Part shown: positions 1 through 8,248 of the stretch, one piece after another
Layout: each line of letters opens with the position of its first letter
How positions within the stretch are numbered: position 1 is the first letter of the stretch
NCBI GenBank assembly: GCA_018433585.1
Contig: JAHDQW010000008.1
Location: forward strand, 62,001-126,000
Direction: 5' to 3'
From: Candidatus Praeruminimicrobium purgamenti
GTDB taxonomy: Bacteria > Elusimicrobiota > Endomicrobiia > Endomicrobiales > Endomicrobiaceae
Length of the DNA stretch: 64,000 nt
Program-made: the position numbers and the translations under genes
The notes under the pieces: model-generated
Told to the model about the DNA's origin: nothing
Databases searched by the model: none
The model's input: only the letters and a program-made list of their open reading frames with translations

Positions 1-356
1 ATCTTTGAAATAAAAGGATATATGTCCACCGGAACCAGAGAGTAATACGTTATACCGTCTATTTTTGATATGTATTCTCTTGCGGATTTTGTTATTGCCG
101 TTACTATGACATTATACTGGCGCAAATGAGGAATCATCGGCTCGACAGCTTTTGCTTCGCCTAAAGACGCGCAGTGTATCCATACTTTTTTCTTACTTTT
201 ATCAAATTCCGGAATTTTCCCCAGCGAAAGCCTTTCTTTTATACAGTAAAAAAAATCTTGTCTGTTTTTCTTGCCTGACAAAATAATGGCAAGCAAAATA
301 GGCGCCAGAAAGGACAACAGTAAACAATTATACAGCACAAGCAATATTTTTGTCAT
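1..356 (-). CDS. waaA: 3-deoxy-D-manno-octulosonic acid (Kdo) transferase, N-terminal part
   Basis: Only the first ~118 codons lie in the window; the gene runs off the left edge. The start is an ATG at 354-356 on the minus strand. The product begins with a hydrophobic N-terminal anchor (about residues 3-24), followed by a basic stretch and the segment W-I-H-C-A-S-L-G-E-A-K around residue 65. That segment matches the conserved W-x-H-x-x-S-x-G-E signature of WaaA/KdtA. The family transfers Kdo from CMP-Kdo to lipid A at the cytoplasmic face of the inner membrane, which implies a lipopolysaccharide-type outer membrane. It is divergent from yifB and shares a ~140-bp intergenic region with it. The identification rests on the N-terminus only. 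Confidence 0.8.
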   Translation of the reverse strand, partial: MTKILLVLYNCLLLSFLAPILLAIILSGKKNRQDFFYCIKERLSLGKIPEFDKSKKKVWIHCASLGEAKAVEPMIPHLRQYNVIVTAITKSAREYISKIDGITYYSLVPVDIYPFISK

Positions 357-435
357 TTTACCTATATCTCTGTACTGCTTTTAAATTTTTTAGGATTTTT
401 AGATTATATCTAAATCGCCGTACAAAAACAACATA

Positions 436-464
436 TTGAAGTATGCTTTGATTTTATATATAAT
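436..464 (+). promoter_or_regulatory. Sigma70-type promoter for yifB
   Basis: TTGAAG (436-441) and TATAAT (459-464) are separated by exactly 17 bases. The predicted transcription start, near 471, is about 24 bases before the yifB ATG. No strong ribosome binding site is seen. Confidence 0.6.
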
Positions 465-494
465 TTCATAATCAAAACACGTACGGGTTGGCCA

Positions 495-2021
495 ATGATT
501 TCTTTTTTACATTCTGCGGCAGTACAGGGAATAAACGCATGTCTTATTGATGTTGAAGTCGATATATCTTCCGGTCTTCCGATTTTTTCAATCGTAGGTC
601 TGCCTGATACGGCTGTTAAAGAATCCAGAGACCGTGTAGTATCCGCAATTAAAAATTCAGGCTTTGATTTTCCTACAAAAAAGATTACCGTAAATCTTGC
701 GCCGGCCGATATTAAAAAAGAAGGCGGCTTATTTGACCTGCCTATCGCTTTGGGAATAATTGCTTCAAGCGGAACTATCGCGGCAAAATCACTAAATAAA
801 ATATGCGCAATAGGAGAGTTGTCTCTTGACGGCAAAATAAGACCGGTTAAAGGAATTCTACCCATAGTATTGAGTTTGGAAAAATTCGGCATAAGAAAAA
901 TCATAGTGCCTGAAAAAAACAAATATGAAGCGGCAGTCGCAAAAAACATAGAAGTTTATCCTTTCGGAGAACTGCAGGAAGTTGTAAAATTTTTAAAAAA
1001 CGAAATACAGAAGGTACCTTTTTCTAACGGGAATATTGCAACGCATCCCGAAGAATTTTCAACAACCGCAGATTTTGCGGATATCAAAGGACAATTTTTT
1101 GCCAGAAGAGCCGCCGAAGTAGCATCGGCAGGCGGACATAACATGATCATGATTGGTCCTCCCGGTTCAGGTAAAACTATGATAGCAAAAAGAATCCCGA
1201 CCATTCTGCCTCCGATGAGTTTTGAAGAATCAGTTGAAACCACAAAAATATGGTCCGTATCAGGACTGATGCAGGCTGGAGAAAGCCTTGTTTATCAAAG
1301 ACCGTTCAGAAGTCCTCATCATACTACTTCTTCAATAGCTTTGGTCGGCGGAGGTTCTTATCCTAAACCCGGCGAAGTCAGTCTTGCCCACAACGGCGTT
1401 TTGTTCCTTGACGAACTTACAGAATTTAAAAGAGACGTTTTAGAAGTCTTAAGGCAGCCTTTGGAAGATAAAATTGTTACTGTTTCCAGAGCAAAAAATA
1501 CACTGACTTTCCCTGCTTCTTTTATGTTAATCGCATCCATGAATCCATGTCAGTGCGGTAATTACGGAAGCGGGGCTAAAGAGTGTACATGCAATCCTTA
1601 CCAGGTAATGAAATACCGCTCAAAAATATCAGGTCCGCTGATGGACAGGATAGATATACAGGTAGAAGTTCCCGCATTAAAAATAGAAGAAATTACATCA
1701 GAAAAAAATACCGATGCGGAAAATTCATACAATATAAAGAAAAGGGTCGTTAAAGCGCGGCATATACAACTTGAAAGGTTTAAAGGGAAAAACATGTACT
1801 GCAATGCTCAAATGGGTCCTAAAGAAATCAAAAAATATTGTCTTTTGGATGATAAAGCTTGCATTCTCCTGAAAAACGCCATAGAAAAACTCGGTTTTTC
1901 GGCAAGAGCTTACGACAGGATTTTAAAAGTCGCCAGAACGATAGCAGACCTTGCAGCTTCAGACATCATATCATCGGCACACATAGCCGAAGCCATAAAA
2001 TACAGGAGTTTGGATAAATAA
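495..2021 (+). CDS. YifB/ComM family Mg-chelatase-like AAA+ ATPase
   Basis: A 508-residue protein of the usual YifB/ComM length. It has an N-terminal ChlI-like domain (about 1-190) with a G-L-P-D-x-A-V-K-E-S-R-x-R motif. The AAA+ core carries Walker A G-P-P-G-S-G-K-T at about 221-228 and a Walker B ending L-D-E near 305. A cysteine cluster typical of the family (C-x-C-G ... C-x-C) follows at about 350-366, then the Mg-chelatase C-terminal domain. In naturally transformable bacteria ComM is a branch-migration helicase acting on recombination intermediates; that role is known from the family and not shown here. A sigma70-like promoter precedes it. It is read in the same direction as mrdA, 86 bases downstream. 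Confidence 0.93.
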   Translation: MISFLHSAAVQGINACLIDVEVDISSGLPIFSIVGLPDTAVKESRDRVVSAIKNSGFDFPTKKITVNLAPADIKKEGGLFDLPIALGIIASSGTIAAKSLNKICAIGELSLDGKIRPVKGILPIVLSLEKFGIRKIIVPEKNKYEAAVAKNIEVYPFGELQEVVKFLKNEIQKVPFSNGNIATHPEEFSTTADFADIKGQFFARRAAEVASAGGHNMIMIGPPGSGKTMIAKRIPTILPPMSFEESVETTKIWSVSGLMQAGESLVYQRPFRSPHHTTSSIALVGGGSYPKPGEVSLAHNGVLFLDELTEFKRDVLEVLRQPLEDKIVTVSRAKNTLTFPASFMLIASMNPCQCGNYGSGAKECTCNPYQVMKYRSKISGPLMDRIDIQVEVPALKIEEITSEKNTDAENSYNIKKRVVKARHIQLERFKGKNMYCNAQMGPKEIKKYCLLDDKACILLKNAIEKLGFSARAYDRILKVARTIADLAASDIISSAHIAEAIKYRSLDK

Positions 2022-2107
2022 ATTTTGCCGTTTAAAATTATGATGTTTTCATTAAAAATGGTAAAATAAATCACAAATTTTTTCAGCAGTCTAAAGAAGA
2101 AAAACAA

Positions 2108-3976
2108 ATGTCCTGGAATAATGACGACAAATCTACATATAACTTATTTATTGATAAATATAAAAATATAGTCTTTCTGTTTTTTATACTGTTTTTATTT
2201 TTATCATTGCAGCTTTTTTATCTGCAGGTTATCAGAGGCGCTTTTTACAGAAACGTTTCTGAACATCAAAGATTAAATACCACTCATGAAAGAGCTTCCC
2301 GCGGGATTATTTATGATTCCACAGGTAAAATCATTGTCGGAAACGAATCAAATTATGTGGCTTTGTTTTATCCGTTTGAACAGCAGTATCTGCCGAGCGA
2401 AGACACCATAGAACAGCTGAACAAAATCTTAAAAAGAGATATAAAACCGTCTATAGACAAAGGCTGGCGTTACGGAAGAGTCGTTAAAATAGCAGACAAT
2501 TTAACTCTTGACGAAGTCTTCAGAATACAGGAAAAGAAACTGTTTCTCCCGGGCATTACCGTAGTTAAAGAACCGAAAAGAACATATTTTAATTCTATAG
2601 AAAATGCGCCTATCACAGGATATGTAGGCGAGGTAAGAGCGGACGAACTTGAAACTTTGGAAACGGACGGATACAAAGCCGGAGATTTTATAGGAAGAGG
2701 CGGAATAGAGCAGTCTTACGATAAATATTTAAGAGGCATAGACGGAGGACTTGATCTTGAAGTAAACGCCAAAGGACAACACCAGAAAGCTTTCAGCTAC
2801 CGCGCTCCTCAAATAGGAAACAGCGTTTATCTGACAATAGACGACGACCTGCAGAAAGTCGCTTATGACGCTTTAACAAAAACAACAACCGGAAAAGGCG
2901 CCGCAGTAGTAATAGACGTAAGAAACGGAGCCGTAAAAGCTTTGGTGTCATGTCCGAGTTATGATACCAATAAAGTATTTACCGGAGAATACAGAAAATA
3001 TCTGAAAGATAAAAAACTCCCGTTATTCAACAGAGCCATTCAGGCTTTATACCCGCCGGGATCAACATTTAAAATAATAACTTTTATAGCCGCTATGGAA
3101 CATCTGCATCTTAACCCGAACCATACCGAAGAATGTAAAGGTAAATTTGAACTCGGAGACAGAGTTTTCGCCTGTTCCTCAAAAGCAGGACACGGAAGAA
3201 TTAATTTAATAAGAGCCATGACGGTTTCATGCAACATATATTTTTATCAGCTCGGGCTAGACCTCGGAGTACGAGTACTTGAAGAATATGCGAAACTTTT
3301 TCATTTGGGAGAACCCACCGGTATAGATATTCCTTCCGAAAAAAAAGGATTTGTTCCTACTCCAGAATGGAAAAAAGCAAAAATGAAAATGATATGGCTT
3401 AAAGGAGACACTGTTATATTTGCGATCGGACAGGGAGCATTATGGGTTACGCCTTTACAAATGGCGACAACAATGGCTGCGGTTGCAAACAGAGGAATAT
3501 ATTACAAGCCTTATCTTGTTGAAAAAGTTGTAGATGCCGAAAATAACAATACCCTCTACACCCACTCGCCTGAAACTAAAGAAGCAATTAATGTAAGCAG
3601 CAATACTTGGGAACAGTTGAACAAAGCTCTTACAAATGTTGTTGAAGAAGGAACTGCGGTAAGAACCAAATTAAAAGATATAAAAATAGCGGCAAAAACA
3701 GGAACGGCACAAAATCCGCACGGAGAAGACCATGCTTGGGTAGTCGCCTATGCTCCTGCGGACAATCCCGAAATCGCTCTTGCCGTTATAGTTGAAAACG
3801 GAGGAAGCGGAGGCGTTATTTCGGTTCCTGTAGCAAGAGAAATATTTAAAAAATATTTTAACATTAACGAACCCGGCACAGATTTTACCATACCGGCAGA
3901 GGCCGCGCAGGAAACCGTCGAACCTCAGCCGGCCGATCAAGTTACGGATGAAGGAATTGATAATGTTCAAGACTAA
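2108..3976 (+). CDS. mrdA: Penicillin-binding protein 2 (peptidoglycan D,D-transpeptidase)
   Basis: A 622-residue class B penicillin-binding protein that cross-links peptidoglycan during cell elongation. One N-terminal membrane anchor (about 18-40) is followed by the PBP dimerisation domain with R-G-x-I-Y-D-x-x-G near residue 60. The transpeptidase domain has all three catalytic motifs: S319-T-F-K322, S374-C-N376 and K530-T-G532. The C-terminus is an acidic, proline-rich tail. The next gene, rodA, overlaps its 3' end, the usual PBP2-RodA pairing of the elongasome. The N-terminal sequence and the pairing with RodA favour PBP2 over the division protein FtsI/PBP3. Confidence 0.95.
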   Translation: MSWNNDDKSTYNLFIDKYKNIVFLFFILFLFLSLQLFYLQVIRGAFYRNVSEHQRLNTTHERASRGIIYDSTGKIIVGNESNYVALFYPFEQQYLPSEDTIEQLNKILKRDIKPSIDKGWRYGRVVKIADNLTLDEVFRIQEKKLFLPGITVVKEPKRTYFNSIENAPITGYVGEVRADELETLETDGYKAGDFIGRGGIEQSYDKYLRGIDGGLDLEVNAKGQHQKAFSYRAPQIGNSVYLTIDDDLQKVAYDALTKTTTGKGAAVVIDVRNGAVKALVSCPSYDTNKVFTGEYRKYLKDKKLPLFNRAIQALYPPGSTFKIITFIAAMEHLHLNPNHTEECKGKFELGDRVFACSSKAGHGRINLIRAMTVSCNIYFYQLGLDLGVRVLEEYAKLFHLGEPTGIDIPSEKKGFVPTPEWKKAKMKMIWLKGDTVIFAIGQGALWVTPLQMATTMAAVANRGIYYKPYLVEKVVDAENNNTLYTHSPETKEAINVSSNTWEQLNKALTNVVEEGTAVRTKLKDIKIAAKTGTAQNPHGEDHAWVVAYAPADNPEIALAVIVENGGSGGVISVPVAREIFKKYFNINEPGTDFTIPAEAAQETVEPQPADQVTDEGIDNVQD

Positions 3977-5309
3977 AACTGTTTTTCCAAGAATTATTGA
4001 AAATATAGACTGGCTGTTTTGGGTTTCATTGATTTTTTTGGTATCGATAGGATGCCTGGCAATTTATTCGGCAAGCTTAAATTATGACAACCCTATGAAA
4101 TTTATAATCACTCAGTTTGCCGCATTAACAATAGGCATGGTCGGAATAATTTTTCTGGCAAGTTTCAATTACCAATATTATAAACATTTCAATTCTCTTA
4201 TTTACGCATTTTCATGTTTTCTGTTGATATCCGTTCTCGTGTTCGGCACGACCGTAAGAGCCACAAAGGGATGGTTTAATTTCGGATTTTTCTCATTTCA
4301 ACCGGTCGAAATTACAAAAATAATGCTGATTCTTGTTTTATCGGCATTTTTGGACAATCATTGGAAAGAAATTCAAAAATTATCGGTTTTATGTAAAGCT
4401 CTGTGCATAACCGGCGGACATTTGTTTTTAATAATGCTGCAGCCGGATTTTTCATCAACATTATCTTACTTTCCCGTAACGCTGATATTGTTGTATATAA
4501 CCGGTGCAAAACTCAGACATCTGCTGAGTATTATTTTATACGGTTCGCTCGCTATGGGCATTCCTCTTTTGGTTACTTTCTTTAAATTGCAGCCTGAACT
4601 TTTGCAATCGAGCAAAGTAATCAGCTTTTTTGTAAATGCCACTACAGATTTTAAGAGCGCCGTACTAATTTTAGGTTCTATATCGCTGATTGTTTTTCTG
4701 ATAAGATGGTTTCTAATCAAATTAAGAATACATGTCGCCATAATATATCCGATAATATTCTTGTCTATAATCACAGCCGGTTGTTTTTCGTCGGTAGTTG
4801 TTGACAAATCTCTTAAAGAATACCAGAGGAAAAGACTTATCGTTTTCTTAAAACCGCAAATCGACTCTAGAGGAGCAGGATATAACATAATACAGTCAAA
4901 GATAGCAATAGGTTCAGGAAGAATAATAGGAAAAGGGTTTTTCAAAGGAACTCAGACGCAATTAGGATTTCTGCCTGAGCAGAGAACAGATTTCATATTT
5001 TCTGTAATAGGAGAAGAAGGCGGTTATCTTTTTTCACAGTTAACAATATTATTTTATTTTTTCTTTGTATGGCGGGCGCTTCTTATAGCACAGCATGCCA
5101 GAGACAGATACGGTTCTCTTGTAGCAACCGGAATCGCTACGATGTTTGCTTTCTACGGAATAATTAATATAGGTATGGTTATGGGGCTTATGCCTGTTAC
5201 AGGGCTGCCTCTTCTGCTGTTGTCATACGGCGGTTCAAGCATGCTTTCTTCAATGATTGCGGTCGGAATACTTATGTCGATACACTTGAGAAGATTTAAC
5301 GAATATTAA
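3963..5309 (+). CDS. rodA: Rod shape-determining SEDS glycosyltransferase RodA
   Basis: A polytopic SEDS-family membrane protein that polymerises lipid II into glycan strands with its partner PBP2. Two in-frame ATGs exist, at 3948 and 3963. The second is chosen because A-A-G-G-A lies seven bases upstream, giving 448 residues and a 14-base overlap with mrdA. Several hydrophobic helices are visible. The C-terminal half has the family stretch around Q-S-K-I-A-I-G-S-G and L-P-E-Q-R-T-D-F-I-F (about residues 315-345), followed by a late V-T-G-L-P-L-P-like segment and S-Y-G-G-S-S near 425. It converges on corA, whose stop lies 16 bases away. The mrdA overlap supports assignment to RodA rather than FtsW. 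Confidence 0.94.
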   Translation: MFKTKTVFPRIIENIDWLFWVSLIFLVSIGCLAIYSASLNYDNPMKFIITQFAALTIGMVGIIFLASFNYQYYKHFNSLIYAFSCFLLISVLVFGTTVRATKGWFNFGFFSFQPVEITKIMLILVLSAFLDNHWKEIQKLSVLCKALCITGGHLFLIMLQPDFSSTLSYFPVTLILLYITGAKLRHLLSIILYGSLAMGIPLLVTFFKLQPELLQSSKVISFFVNATTDFKSAVLILGSISLIVFLIRWFLIKLRIHVAIIYPIIFLSIITAGCFSSVVVDKSLKEYQRKRLIVFLKPQIDSRGAGYNIIQSKIAIGSGRIIGKGFFKGTQTQLGFLPEQRTDFIFSVIGEEGGYLFSQLTILFYFFFVWRALLIAQHARDRYGSLVATGIATMFAFYGIINIGMVMGLMPVTGLPLLLLSYGGSSMLSSMIAVGILMSIHLRRFNEY

Positions 5310-5325
5310 AAACGGTTTGTTCTGT

Positions 5326-6318
5326 TTAAAACCATTTCTTTCTTTTCATATAAAAAATGATGCCTAAAGTTGATATAAGAATCATAAATATTGCCATAAA
5401 CCACGTGCCTGATTCTCCCAACAATGAATATTCCGGAAATTTCACGTTCATGCCGTAATAACTTGCAAATATAAGAATAGGCATAAAAATAGTGGCTATT
5501 ATTGTTAAAAATTTCATAATTTCGTTCAATTTTAACGTTACCGACGACATATATATGGTTATTAAAGAGCCTATCATTTGAGAGTTGTAATTTATTGTTT
5601 TATTCAGTCTGTCAAGCTCATAAGAAATATCCCTGAAATAAGCAGAATATGCCGGTCTTACATATTCATTGTTTTCTCTTGAGAAGAAAGAATATACGTT
5701 TTTCTGAGGATCGGCAATTTTTCTCATTGACAGCAACACTTTTTTCAAATCAAGAATTTCTTCAAGCATATGAGGTTTTGCGTCTTCAAGAATTCTGTCT
5801 TCAAGCAAATCTATCTTGTTTGTAATTTTTTCCATTGTAAGTTCCAGATTTGTAACAACTTTTGAAAGTATATTGTAAAGCAGATTTTCAAGGCTTTTTA
5901 ATTCAATCTGAGGTTTGAGTCTTGCTTTCTGCATCAGCGTTTCCAAAAATTCAAGTTCATCGGTGTGCGCCGTTACCAAAAGATTTTTGCCTAAAAATAT
6001 ATCAAGTTCGTACATAGATTCGTCAAATTCGGCAAGATCCATAACCTTCAGTCTTATGCCGTGCGTGTTTACAAAAAGATAATTGTCAAACTCCTCAACC
6101 TTCGGGTTATACAAAGGAAACAGACAATCCTCAACAGACAGTTCGTGGAATTTAAAAGTATCGGTAAGCAAAGCGATTTCATCTGCAGACAAATCACCTT
6201 TTTCCAATGTCAAATCAACCCATAAAATTGTGGGATTTTCATTGTATATTGCATTAATTTTATCTATGTTTAATTCATAGCTGCAAATGCCGTCTTTAAT
6301 ATAAACCGCTTTTATCAC
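5326..6318 (-). CDS. corA: CorA family divalent cation (Mg2+/Co2+) transporter
   Basis: A 330-residue protein with the normal CorA architecture: a long cytoplasmic N-terminal domain with an extended helical region (about 1-265) and two C-terminal membrane helices. The Y-G-M-N signature sits at the end of the first helix (near residue 290), and the tail ends in a basic M-K-R-K-K motif. The family forms homopentameric channels for Mg2+ influx. The start is GTG at 6316-6318, supported by C-G-G-A-G eight bases upstream on the minus strand. It is a single-gene unit between rodA (convergent) and rpsF (divergent). Whether Mg2+, Co2+ or another ion is carried cannot be read from sequence. Confidence 0.93.
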   Translation of the reverse strand: MIKAVYIKDGICSYELNIDKINAIYNENPTILWVDLTLEKGDLSADEIALLTDTFKFHELSVEDCLFPLYNPKVEEFDNYLFVNTHGIRLKVMDLAEFDESMYELDIFLGKNLLVTAHTDELEFLETLMQKARLKPQIELKSLENLLYNILSKVVTNLELTMEKITNKIDLLEDRILEDAKPHMLEEILDLKKVLLSMRKIADPQKNVYSFFSRENNEYVRPAYSAYFRDISYELDRLNKTINYNSQMIGSLITIYMSSVTLKLNEIMKFLTIIATIFMPILIFASYYGMNVKFPEYSLLGESGTWFMAIFMILISTLGIIFYMKRKKWF

Positions 6319-6408
6319 CGTTAAACTCCGTTTATACTTAAGTCTTACTGAACTGAATTCTACAAAATAAAATTTTTTTAGTAAAGAAAAAAGATTTATC
6401 TTTTATAT

Positions 6409-6437
6409 TTGCAAAAAATATTCAAAAAATATATACT
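6409..6437 (+). promoter_or_regulatory. Sigma70-type promoter of the rpsF operon
   Basis: TTGCAA (6409-6414) and TATACT (6432-6437) are separated by 17 bases in an A-rich region. The predicted transcript starts near 6444 and gives a leader of about 68 bases that contains a folded element before rpsF. Confidence 0.6.
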
Positions 6438-6448
6438 TTTGATAATCT

Positions 6449-6487
6449 TTGCTCCGCAGGGGGCTGAGCTGTTGCTCAATGCAGCAG
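6449..6487 (+). promoter_or_regulatory. Structured leader of rpsF, candidate S6:S18 autoregulatory element
   Basis: Nested stems can be drawn: 6449-6453 with 6483-6487, 6456-6458 with 6480-6482, and a terminal hairpin TGAGC/GCTCA (6465-6469 with 6474-6478, loop TGTT). Between the first two stems lies a CC bulge followed by G (a CCG), and an asymmetric GGGGGC internal loop precedes the hairpin. Known S6:S18 leaders carry a CCG in a bulge next to a hairpin that mimics the 16S rRNA site. Position and shape fit, but the match to the family covariance model is untested. Confidence 0.45.
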
Positions 6488-6511
6488 AAATCCAAAAAGG
6501 GGGTGTGTAAA

Positions 6512-6898
6512 ATGAGTTACGAATGTACTTTCATTTGTTCACCGGAATTAGATTCAGCAAAAATTGAAGAGCTTACATCAAAAGCATCTAAAATTATTGA
6601 AAATGCCGGCGGAACTGTCAAAAATCTGCAACAATTAGGTAAAAAGAAATTAGCTTACAATGTTAAGAAATTCCGTGAAGGCATTTATGTCTATATGGAA
6701 CTTAGCGGCAGCGGAAGCATGGTTTCTTCTTTAGAAACATTTTTTAAAGTTAACGATTCTATTATAAGATTCTTAACAATAAAAGTTGAACCTAAGAAAA
6801 AAATCGTCGCTAAAAAATCAGCAGAGAAAAAAGTTGAAGAAGTAAAAACGGAGATATCCAATGAATCAGCCGAATTACCAACTGCCACAGCAGAATAA
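6512..6898 (+). CDS. rpsF: 30S ribosomal protein S6
   Basis: The reading frame is open from 6449, but the ATG at 6512 is preceded by a G-rich ribosome binding site (AGGGGGTG). From there the protein starts M-S-Y-E-C-T-F-I as S6 does, giving 128 residues. The body matches S6: an N-terminal beta strand, then Q-Q-L-G-K-K-K-L-A-Y near 45 and the central F-x-V-N-D-S-I-I-R-F-L segment near 85. The C-terminus is a lysine- and glutamate-rich tail. S6 binds 16S rRNA in the small-subunit platform together with S18, which is encoded two genes downstream. The 3' end overlaps ssb by 38 bases. Confidence 0.95.
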   Translation: MSYECTFICSPELDSAKIEELTSKASKIIENAGGTVKNLQQLGKKKLAYNVKKFREGIYVYMELSGSGSMVSSLETFFKVNDSIIRFLTIKVEPKKKIVAKKSAEKKVEEVKTEISNESAELPTATAE

Positions 6899-7319
6899 TG
6901 TTATTTTGGTAGGAAGATTAACCAGAGATCCCGAACTTAAAAAAACTTCAAGCTCGAAATCAGTATGCAGATTTGATATAGCAATAAGCAGAAGATTTAA
7001 AGATGCAGTTACAGGAGAATGGAAAGATTCTGACCCTACTTACGTACCTATAATAGTTTGGGGAGATCAGGCTGACAGATGCGCAGACAAGCTTAAAAAA
7101 GGCATGCCTGTACACGTTGAAGGAAGACTTCAGACAAGCAGCTGGCAAGCAGCCGACGGAACAAAAAAATCAAGGCTTGAAGTCGTCGCTTCAAGAGTCC
7201 AGTTTCTTGTAAGAATAGAACAGCAGCAGACATCCAGAGCTGCAGTTAATAACGAAGTTGAAAACGAATATGTTTCAGATAACGACACGGTTACAGATGA
7301 TGAAGAAGTTCCGTTTTAA
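6861..7319 (+). CDS. ssb: Single-stranded DNA-binding protein
   Basis: A 152-residue SSB with an N-terminal OB fold (about 10-118), recognisable by V-I-L-V-G-R-L-T-R-D-P-E-L and V-E-G-R-L-Q-T-S-S-W. A glutamine/asparagine-rich linker and an acidic tip ending D-D-E-E-V-P-F follow. That tip is the conserved interaction peptide by which SSB recruits replication and repair partners. The ATG at 6861 lies inside the end of rpsF and is preceded by C-G-G-A-G, so the two genes share 38 bases in different frames. The position between rpsF and rpsR is the classical one. Confidence 0.96.
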   Translation: MNQPNYQLPQQNNVILVGRLTRDPELKKTSSSKSVCRFDIAISRRFKDAVTGEWKDSDPTYVPIIVWGDQADRCADKLKKGMPVHVEGRLQTSSWQAADGTKKSRLEVVASRVQFLVRIEQQQTSRAAVNNEVENEYVSDNDTVTDDEEVPF

Positions 7320-7340
7320 AAATTTGGAGGAATAAATAAA

Positions 7341-7616
7341 ATGTCAATAGAGAAGAAAACTGCCCGTCCTGCCGGTTCAAAACCTGCCGGAAAATTTAAA
7401 AAGGGCGGACCAATGAGAAGAAAAGTCTGTCGTTTCTGCACAGACAAAATTGAAATAGACTATAAGAATGTCAGCCTTTTAAGAGCATTTGTTACGGAAA
7501 GTGGAAAAATACTTTCAGGAAATGTTACAGGCACTTGTGCAAAACACCAGAGAGAACTTTGCCAAGCAGTTAAAAGAGCAAGAATGTTAGCATTGTTGCC
7601 GTTTTCAGTAAATTAA
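7341..7616 (+). CDS. rpsR: 30S ribosomal protein S18
   Basis: A 91-residue S18, slightly longer than usual because of a basic, proline-rich N-terminal extension of about 20 residues. The core has the C-x-x-C motif in K-V-C-R-F-C (near 30), Y-K-N-V, then G-T-C-A-K-H-Q-R and A-x-x-R-A-R. The C-x-x-C plus C-x-x-H arrangement suggests the zinc-binding form of S18. A strong G-G-A-G-G site precedes the start. Its partner S6 is encoded upstream in the same operon. Confidence 0.96.
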   Translation: MSIEKKTARPAGSKPAGKFKKGGPMRRKVCRFCTDKIEIDYKNVSLLRAFVTESGKILSGNVTGTCAKHQRELCQAVKRARMLALLPFSVN

Positions 7617-7632
7617 CGGAGGAATTGTCAGA

Positions 7633-8088
7633 ATGAAAGTTATTTTAAGATCAGATATAACAAATGTCGGAAGACAAGGTGAAATAAAAGATGTCGCCGC
7701 CGGTTTTGCAAGAAATTTCCTTCTTCCAAAAAAACTCGGCATGGAAGCAACTTCTCAAAATTTAAAAATTTGGGAAAGAGAAAAATCAAGACTTGAAAAA
7801 GAAAGAGAAGAAATAATAAGCAATGCTAAAGTTGTTGCAGAAAAAATAGAAAAAGCGGAATTTTCAATCACTGTTAAAGTCGGTGAAAACGGAAAAATTT
7901 TCGGTTCTATAACGACAACTCATTTGTCAAAGCTTCTTTCCGAACAAGGATTTACCGTAAACAAACATGACATTTTGCTGCCTGCTCCTATAAAAGAAGT
8001 AGGAAAACAAACACTCAGCATCAGACTGCATCCTGAAGTAATAGCAAAAATAGAAGTCAATATTGTTGAAGAAAAACATAAAGCTTAA
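7633..8088 (+). CDS. rplI: 50S ribosomal protein L9
   Basis: A 151-residue L9 with the N-terminal rRNA-binding domain M-K-V-I-L-R-x-D-I-x-x-x-G-x-x-G and the segment R-N-F-L-L-P. The long connecting helix rich in E and K (about 45-75) and the C-terminal domain with G-K-I-F-G-S-I-T-T follow. L9 binds 23S rRNA near the L1 stalk and helps maintain reading frame. A G-G-A-G-G site lies upstream. It is the last gene of the rpsF-ssb-rpsR-rplI operon; a strong hairpin follows it. Confidence 0.96.
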   Translation: MKVILRSDITNVGRQGEIKDVAAGFARNFLLPKKLGMEATSQNLKIWEREKSRLEKEREEIISNAKVVAEKIEKAEFSITVKVGENGKIFGSITTTHLSKLLSEQGFTVNKHDILLPAPIKEVGKQTLSIRLHPEVIAKIEVNIVEEKHKA

Positions 8089-8092
8089 ACAT

Positions 8093-8160
8093 AAAAAAAA
8101 CCCTGAAATTGCATTTATCATCTTAGATTTTTTCAATTTTGGGGTTTTTACTTTTTTTTA
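8093..8160 (+). terminator. Rho-independent terminator after rplI
   Basis: CCCTGAAATTG (8101-8111) pairs with CAATTTTGGGG (8134-8144), including two G-T pairs. It is extended by A-run/T-run pairing and ends in a T-rich tract to 8160. The loop is about 22 bases. Confidence 0.8.
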
Positions 8161-8189
8161 TATTTTATATAATTGCTCGTACAGGTCAA

Positions 8190-8218
8190 TTGCTTTTTAG
8201 TTAATTTTTCACTATAAT
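8190..8218 (+). promoter_or_regulatory. Sigma70-type promoter for dnaB-alr-mlaE
   Basis: TTGCTT (8190-8195) and a perfect TATAAT (8213-8218) are 17 bases apart, just past the rplI terminator. The predicted start is near 8225, about 24 bases before the dnaB ATG. Confidence 0.65.
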
Positions 8219-8248
8219 TCTCATACTTATAATAAAATTAAGGGTAAA

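Noticed and set aside
5310-5345. Possible terminator between rodA and corA
   Set aside because: Only a five-pair GGTTT/AAACC stem with a long loop and no clean T-run; too weak to list.
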